Origin: an uncultured Acidimicrobiaceae bacterium
GTDB lineage: Bacteria; Actinomycetota; Acidimicrobiia; Acidimicrobiales; Ilumatobacteraceae
Reading direction: 5' to 3'
Length of the DNA stretch: 7,140 nt
NCBI GenBank assembly: GCA_903934195.1
Contig: CAIZMV010000011.1
Span: 1-7,140 of the forward strand
Part shown: positions 1 through 5,006 of the stretch, piece by piece
How the letters are laid out: every line of letters starts with the position of its first letter
Position numbering within the stretch: the stretch's first letter is position 1
Notes under the pieces: generated by a model
The model's input: only the letters and a program-made list of their open reading frames with translations
Databases searched by the model: none
What the model was told of the DNA's origin: nothing
Program-made: the position numbers and the translations under genes

Positions 1-1323
1 CGCGACTATGTATTGCGCACCGTCGAAGAGCGCGGAGTGCGCCTGGTACGCCTCTGGTTCACTGATGTGCTCGGCACATTGAAGAGCTTCGCCATCAGCC
101 CTGCTGAATTGGAAAACGCACTTGAAGACGGCATGAGTTTCGATGGCTCATCTATCGACGGCTATTCACGTATCCAAGAAGCAGATGTTCTTGCAGTTCC
201 AGATCCGAACACATTTGAAGTGCTGCCATGGGTTGATAACAAAGCAGCTGAGGCTCGCGTCATCTGTGATGTACGCAACCTTGACGGTTCCATTTTTGAA
301 GGGGACCCGCGCCAAGTGTTGCGTCGCAATCTTGATGCTGCACGCGCCATGGGATACGAATTCCTTATTGCTCCCGACATGGAGTACTTCTATTTCGAGC
401 CACCTGTTCGCGGCCAGATACCAGTGCCTCTTGATGAAGGTGGTTTCTTTGATCTCACTACAACTGATGTCGCATCATCACTGCGTAAACAAACCATTCG
501 CACACTCGAGACAATGGGTATTCCTGTTGAGTACTCATTCCACGAAGATGCACCAAGCCAGCAAGAAATAGATCTGCGTCACACAGACGCTCTTTCCATG
601 GCTGACAGCGTGATGACTTTCCGCATGATTGTGAAAGAAATAGCAGCAATGAACAATGTGCACGCCACATTCATGCCAAAACCACTAGAAGGTGTTCAAG
701 GTTCTGGCATGCACTTGCATCTGTCATTGTTCTCCGGCGACACCAACGCGTTTTATTCAGCAGATGACCCGAACAACTTGTCACCCGTTGCAAAGTCATT
801 CATGGCTGGCCTGTTGCGCCACGCTTCCGAAATAACAGCCGTTACAAACCAAACGGTGAATAGTTACAAGCGTCTTGTGCCTGGTTTCGAAGCACCCGTA
901 CACATCAGTTGGGCACGCAATAACCGCAGTGGCCTTATTCGTGTACCAATTCCAAAGCGCGGAAGCGTTAGCGCCACTCGCATTGAATACCGCTCGCCAG
1001 ACCCTGCATGCAATCCATACCTTGCGTTCTCTGTCATTCTTGCTGCCGGCATGAAAGGTATCCGCGAAGGATACGAACTAGAGCCAGAGGCCGACGCCAA
1101 CTTGTTTGAGATGGATGATGCTGCTCTAGACAAGTTGGGTATTCGTCAATTGCCACAATCACTAAACGATGCACTCAAAGTGATGGAGACATCGGAGCTT
1201 GTACAAGAAGCTCTAGGTGAACACATCTTTGAATGGTTCCTTCGTAACAAGCGTCATGAATGGCGCGAGTACAAAACTCAAGTCACCCCGTTCGAACTCA
1301 ATCGCTACCTCAAGTCGTTGTAA
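1..1323 (+). CDS. glnA: Glutamine synthetase, type I, GlnA2-like (5' end outside window)
   Basis: Probable cytosolic enzyme of ammonium assimilation, joining glutamate and ammonia with ATP to give glutamine. The frame is open from base 1 (reading RDYVLRTVEERG), which from my memory of mycobacterial GlnA2 places the true start only about four codons upstream; the TTG at 13 is internal. The 440 visible residues cover nearly the whole family length (about 446). Landmarks in visible-fragment numbering: FDGSSIDG at 47-54, with D48 matching the ammonium-site Asp; the metal-ligand strand DMEYFYF; the ATP-site signature starting KPLEG at 227, which has Gln at 233 where the usual pattern allows N, P, A or T; the flap motif PGFEAP with E297; NNRSGLIRVP; and CNPYLAF. 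The adenylylation motif NLYxLP reads NLFEMD, with Phe at 369. Some actinobacterial GlnA2 enzymes are reported to act on polyamines, so the amine substrate is uncertain although the family call is firm. Confidence 0.96.
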   Translation, partial: RDYVLRTVEERGVRLVRLWFTDVLGTLKSFAISPAELENALEDGMSFDGSSIDGYSRIQEADVLAVPDPNTFEVLPWVDNKAAEARVICDVRNLDGSIFEGDPRQVLRRNLDAARAMGYEFLIAPDMEYFYFEPPVRGQIPVPLDEGGFFDLTTTDVASSLRKQTIRTLETMGIPVEYSFHEDAPSQQEIDLRHTDALSMADSVMTFRMIVKEIAAMNNVHATFMPKPLEGVQGSGMHLHLSLFSGDTNAFYSADDPNNLSPVAKSFMAGLLRHASEITAVTNQTVNSYKRLVPGFEAPVHISWARNNRSGLIRVPIPKRGSVSATRIEYRSPDPACNPYLAFSVILAAGMKGIREGYELEPEADANLFEMDDAALDKLGIRQLPQSLNDALKVMETSELVQEALGEHIFEWFLRNKRHEWREYKTQVTPFELNRYLKSL

Positions 1324-1331
1324 TCCCGCTT

Positions 1332-2021
1332 ATGGCTACTTCCGACATGATTGTTGTGTTCCCCGCGAACCCCACTCCTGATTTAGCGCGCACCCTTGAT
1401 TTAGGTGGCTATCGCTGGAAGGCAGTGTCTGGCGCAGACGAAGCCGGCAAATGTGAACCGCAAGCTGGATGGATGGGCGCAATCATCGCGTGTGATGAAG
1501 ACCCAGAAAATGCGTGGGCATTTGCTCGTGCATTACGCAAGCGTGACAATGCCGTTGATTCCGTCATTGTTCTTGTCTCTGGCACACAGCTTGGTGATCT
1601 TGAATTGCGCGATGACTTGTTTGACGATTTCTGTCTCACACCGTTTCATCCGCGCGAATTAGAAGCACGACTACGTCATCTCTTTTCCAGCACCGAAAGC
1701 GGATTGCGCCCAGAACTTGTTGAACACTCTGGTCTGATTCTGAACCTTGAGACATACCAAGCAACGTTTAACGGTCATGCTCTTGACCTCACGTTCATGG
1801 AATACGAACTGCTGAAGTTCCTTGCACAGAACCCCGGCAAGGTGTTCACACGCGAAATGCTTCTGTCACGCGTGTGGGGCTACGAGTATTACGGTGGCGC
1901 TCGCACAGTAGATGTTCATGTTCGTCGTCTTCGCGCAAAGCTTGGTGAAGAACACGCCAACTTGATTCAAACTGTCCGCAGCGTTGGATATCGCTTCGGC
2001 CAATCTCGCTGGGGATCTTGA
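1332..2021 (+). CDS. glnR: GlnR-like OmpR-family winged-helix regulator with atypical receiver
   Basis: Probable DNA-binding regulator of nitrogen genes, 229 residues. The C-terminal half (about 130-223) is an OmpR/PhoB winged helix: DLTFMEYELLKFLAQNPGKV, then VFTREMLLSRVWGYEYYGG, then the recognition helix and wing RTVDVHVRRLRAKLG and TVRSVGYRF. It closely follows actinobacterial GlnR as I remember it, including the WGY-(D/E)-aromatic-aromatic-GG segment. The N-terminal half (about 6-118) has receiver-like strands but a poor active site: the phospho-acceptor position falls on C54 (D55 adjacent) and the usual Lys before Pro-Phe is T103 in CLTPF. This fits the known GlnR behaviour of an orphan regulator without a partner kinase. 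The frame is open upstream to 1260 inside glnA. ATG 1332 is preferred because it follows the glnA stop by 8 bases; ATG 1347 is an alternative. Neither has a visible Shine-Dalgarno, so coupling to glnA translation is plausible. Identity as GlnR rather than another OmpR member is likely, not proven. Confidence 0.87.
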   Translation: MATSDMIVVFPANPTPDLARTLDLGGYRWKAVSGADEAGKCEPQAGWMGAIIACDEDPENAWAFARALRKRDNAVDSVIVLVSGTQLGDLELRDDLFDDFCLTPFHPRELEARLRHLFSSTESGLRPELVEHSGLILNLETYQATFNGHALDLTFMEYELLKFLAQNPGKVFTREMLLSRVWGYEYYGGARTVDVHVRRLRAKLGEEHANLIQTVRSVGYRFGQSRWGS

Positions 2022-2118
2022 CCCGCTTTCCCGGCTGGCAATATTGACCACCTGAGCGCCAACTCTGACCATTGAGACCCGTTGCTGGAGTTTCATCCCG
2101 TGGTTCTATGGTGTGGTG
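2022..2118. other. Intergenic region before the LuxR-family gene
   Basis: This gap of about 97 bases between the glnR-like stop and the LuxR-family ATG is the only non-coding stretch of any size. It contains the pentamer TGACC at 2045 and 2066, with a third copy at 2019 overlapping the upstream stop codon. No strong intrinsic terminator and no consensus -35/-10 pair is visible, so whether the LuxR gene has its own promoter or is read from glnA-glnR cannot be settled from the sequence. Confidence 0.4.
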
Positions 2119-4989
2119 ATGTCATTAGACGACAAAGTAACAACGACCATCGGTCGGGATGCACAGTTACGCCTCGTCGATGACGCATTTCTTAATTACG
2201 CCAACCGAATCAGTACGTCACTTTTGTTTTCGGGCGAACCAGGAATCGGAAAATCTCATCTACTACGTGAGATAGTTCAACGCGGTCGATCACAATCATT
2301 GCGTGTCATACCTTTGCGCTGTCTTCAAAGCGACAGTACCGAACCCTTTGCGTTCTTCCAGCGCCTCGGAACAATCCTTGAAGTCCCGACTCCGGTAACT
2401 CTGGACACCGATATAACACGATTCCAATTTGGCAGAAACGTCCTCGATGAAGCTGCGAAAATTCCTACTCTGATCGTCGTCGATGACCTGCAATGGTGCG
2501 ATTACCTTTCTTCCATTGCCATCGTTCACTTATTCGATTACTGCACCGCTTTGGGTCTCGGACTCATTTTTTCCACTCGCCCGATTGAAGAGACCGACGA
2601 TGAAAATGTCATCACTAATTTGCGCACTTTGTCGCGGTTGATGAATCATGTTCCGCTTCTTGGGCTGACGCGCTCCGAACTATCACTCATGGTTACAAAT
2701 GAAGTGGACAACGAGCTCCTGCCATCCACTGAAGACTTTCTTCATCGGCTCACTAATGGCAATCCATTTTTTATTCTTGAACTATTGCGCACCAACAACA
2801 CATCAGAATCGTTGTTGCATGTGAATATTCCCCGTGAAGTCGAGACCATTCTCGACCAACGCATCAACCTCATGGAAGATCGCGAAGAAATCATTGCAGT
2901 TGCTGCCCTGCTCGGCGTACAAGGCGAGAGACGGATACTCAGCCAAACTCTTGCACTCCTCGGTTTCGATGACACAAAGGTCACTGCAGTTCTGCAACAG
3001 GCGGAGCATCTCGACCTATTGACACTTAGTCTCACCACCTACGAATTTCGCCATGCCCTGTACACTCACCGACTCATAGCTCGAATGTCATTTCTGCGCC
3101 GGTGTTCATTTCATGGCGCGATAGCAACGACGTTGTTCCATGATTCTCGGTTTCTTGCTGGTCTCACGCACCTAGTTGCTGCAGGATCCTCTATTGATCT
3201 TCAAATCGGTGTGCCATTGGCGCGTGTCTCATTTGAACTATCCGAAGCAAAGAACGACCACGCTGGCATTGCAGACGCCGGCACTTGGCTACTTGAGTTT
3301 GGACCTACAGACAATGCGTCACGAATTCAAACTTTGATCACTTTGGCTAAGGCGCAGCTGGCGATTGGTCGTCGAAGTGACAGCAGAAGAAACGCTCAAC
3401 TTGCAGTTGAGATGTCTCGAAGCGAAGGCGATGTGGAGTCTGAAGCAACCGCAATCATGCAATGGGCTGCTCGCTCAGATTTCACCCCCGATCGTGCACC
3501 AATCATTGCAGCATTCGAGAATCTCAATCTGACAGCACTGAACATCGAGACACGCATCAGTGCACTCAGTTCATACGCCCTTGCTGTCACAATGATCCCA
3601 ACTGACGAATACGTCTCTGTCTCTTCTGCCTCCCATCTGATCTCTGCTTTTGGTGATCAGTCAATGACCAATTTGAATAACGAAACATCTCATTCAGCCG
3701 CATGGAATTGGGTTGTTCAATCCGACCTTGCTCGACAACTCTCGCAAATTGCTCTCGATGAGGCCAAAGCCAACCATGCTCTTCCCATATCGGATGCCAC
3801 CGAAGTGCAGGCCCTACTTGCATGGCGTCAAGCGCATCGAGCACCTGAATTTCTAAACGAGCGAATGCAAGTCACCAATCGTTTAATGACACTTGTGAAC
3901 GATGCAAGTCCCCAGGTGGAGTCAGTTCGTTTTTCTCATATTCTTGATCTTTTGGAATCCGGTGAATACGCCAAAGCTGATCTTGAACTTGCTGCCTTTC
4001 TCAACTCCGCTCAATTCGGAGGAAGTTTTATCGCGCAGTGGCGCAGCGAATTCATTCGAGCCGGACGCTTGATTTCCCAAGGACGCCTGGGTGAGGCACG
4101 TGAGAGTTCCATGCGAGCACACGAACGCGGTGGATTCGCCGACGAGCCTGGTCGCCTCATTGTGTTACTTGAACAGCAGGCCATCATTCTCATTGAATCG
4201 ATCATTCCGCCAGAGTTTTCAAAAGTTTTCACAGGCGAATCAATGGTGTTGTCGAATCACTATGCACGAATCACCGCTGGCCTTGCTAATGCCGCGCTCG
4301 GTAACTCCGCCCTAGCGGAAAAACATGTACGAGACTCATTGGAGATTCTGCGCGACACCGACCGCGAGGCAGCGTGGTTATCTACCATGACAACATTGGT
4401 GGAGACAGCACATTTGATTGGCTTGTTTGATGTTGCATCCGAAGCTGTTGCGTTGTTAGAGCCTTTTGCAAAACTGCAAGCAACCTACATCGGCAGCACA
4501 TCGCGCGGCCCTATTCGTCGTTACCTCGGACTCGCCAAGCATGCTGCCGGCAATACCCAAGGTGCAATCGACGACATCTTGATGGCTAGAAATGAAACCA
4601 CTCGATCAGGCGAACATTTGTGGAGCCTCGCCTGTTCAGTCGACATCCTCGAGATTCTTGCGACAACAGATCCACAACGTGCGCTTCTACTTGTTCCCGA
4701 AGACATCATCATTGAAGCCGAGGCAACAGAAATGAAATGGCGCGCATTACGCGGTCGCGCAGCCCTCTCACGCGCACGAAATACGCTCGCACAACAGTTG
4801 GGCCTCACCGACCGACAGTGCCTCGTGCTTCAAGGCCTCAGCACGAACAGCACCATCAACGAGATCGCCGACACCCTTGGCTTCAGTCACTCAACGGTTC
4901 GTCAGGATTCCATAGTGATCTACCGACTGCTTGGTATCAGTGGCCGCAGCCACATCGCCGACCGAGCCCGCGAATTGATGCTGCTGTAA
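2119..4989 (+). CDS. LuxR-family transcriptional regulator with N-terminal ATPase (LAL/MalT-like)
   Basis: Large cytosolic transcription factor, 956 residues, within the usual size of LAL regulators. The N-terminus opens with IGRDAQL, the typical entry of this ATPase family. Walker A is GEPGIGKS at 39-46; Walker B is TLIVVDDLQWCD at about 117-128; a FSTRP strand follows near 151-155; and NGNPFFILELL at 213-223 is the family's post-ATPase helix. Residues of about 380-880 are helical and TPR-like (for example the stretches near 414, 725 and 809), probably the ligand or partner platform. The C-terminus (896-956) is a LuxR helix-turn-helix: LTDRQCLVLQGL, INEIADTLGFSHSTVRQD, LLGISGRSHIA. Several consensus residues differ. 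In-frame GTG codons at 2113 and 2116 precede ATG 2119; none has a clear Shine-Dalgarno. No metabolic or transport gene beside it points to an inducer, so the signal and targets are unknown. Confidence 0.93.
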   Translation: MSLDDKVTTTIGRDAQLRLVDDAFLNYANRISTSLLFSGEPGIGKSHLLREIVQRGRSQSLRVIPLRCLQSDSTEPFAFFQRLGTILEVPTPVTLDTDITRFQFGRNVLDEAAKIPTLIVVDDLQWCDYLSSIAIVHLFDYCTALGLGLIFSTRPIEETDDENVITNLRTLSRLMNHVPLLGLTRSELSLMVTNEVDNELLPSTEDFLHRLTNGNPFFILELLRTNNTSESLLHVNIPREVETILDQRINLMEDREEIIAVAALLGVQGERRILSQTLALLGFDDTKVTAVLQQAEHLDLLTLSLTTYEFRHALYTHRLIARMSFLRRCSFHGAIATTLFHDSRFLAGLTHLVAAGSSIDLQIGVPLARVSFELSEAKNDHAGIADAGTWLLEFGPTDNASRIQTLITLAKAQLAIGRRSDSRRNAQLAVEMSRSEGDVESEATAIMQWAARSDFTPDRAPIIAAFENLNLTALNIETRISALSSYALAVTMIPTDEYVSVSSASHLISAFGDQSMTNLNNETSHSAAWNWVVQSDLARQLSQIALDEAKANHALPISDATEVQALLAWRQAHRAPEFLNERMQVTNRLMTLVNDASPQVESVRFSHILDLLESGEYAKADLELAAFLNSAQFGGSFIAQWRSEFIRAGRLISQGRLGEARESSMRAHERGGFADEPGRLIVLLEQQAIILIESIIPPEFSKVFTGESMVLSNHYARITAGLANAALGNSALAEKHVRDSLEILRDTDREAAWLSTMTTLVETAHLIGLFDVASEAVALLEPFAKLQATYIGSTSRGPIRRYLGLAKHAAGNTQGAIDDILMARNETTRSGEHLWSLACSVDILEILATTDPQRALLLVPEDIIIEAEATEMKWRALRGRAALSRARNTLAQQLGLTDRQCLVLQGLSTNSTINEIADTLGFSHSTVRQDSIVIYRLLGISGRSHIADRARELMLL

Positions 4990-5006
4990 ACGGCAGCACC
5001 CACGGG

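Noticed and set aside
143..571. Second plus-strand open frame within glnA
   Set aside because: It lies wholly inside a clear glutamine synthetase frame and shows no recognisable protein features.
1260..1331. Longer start for the GlnR-like gene inside the glutamine synthetase gene
   Set aside because: The extra 24 residues would overlap glnA by 64 bases and do not resemble a receiver N-terminus; ATG 1332 directly after the glnA stop fits better.
2082..2110. Possible promoter TTGCTG, 17-base spacer, TCTATG before the LuxR-family gene
   Set aside because: The -10 element matches the consensus at only about three positions and lacks the conserved TAnnnT pattern; too weak to annotate, though it would give a near-leaderless transcript.
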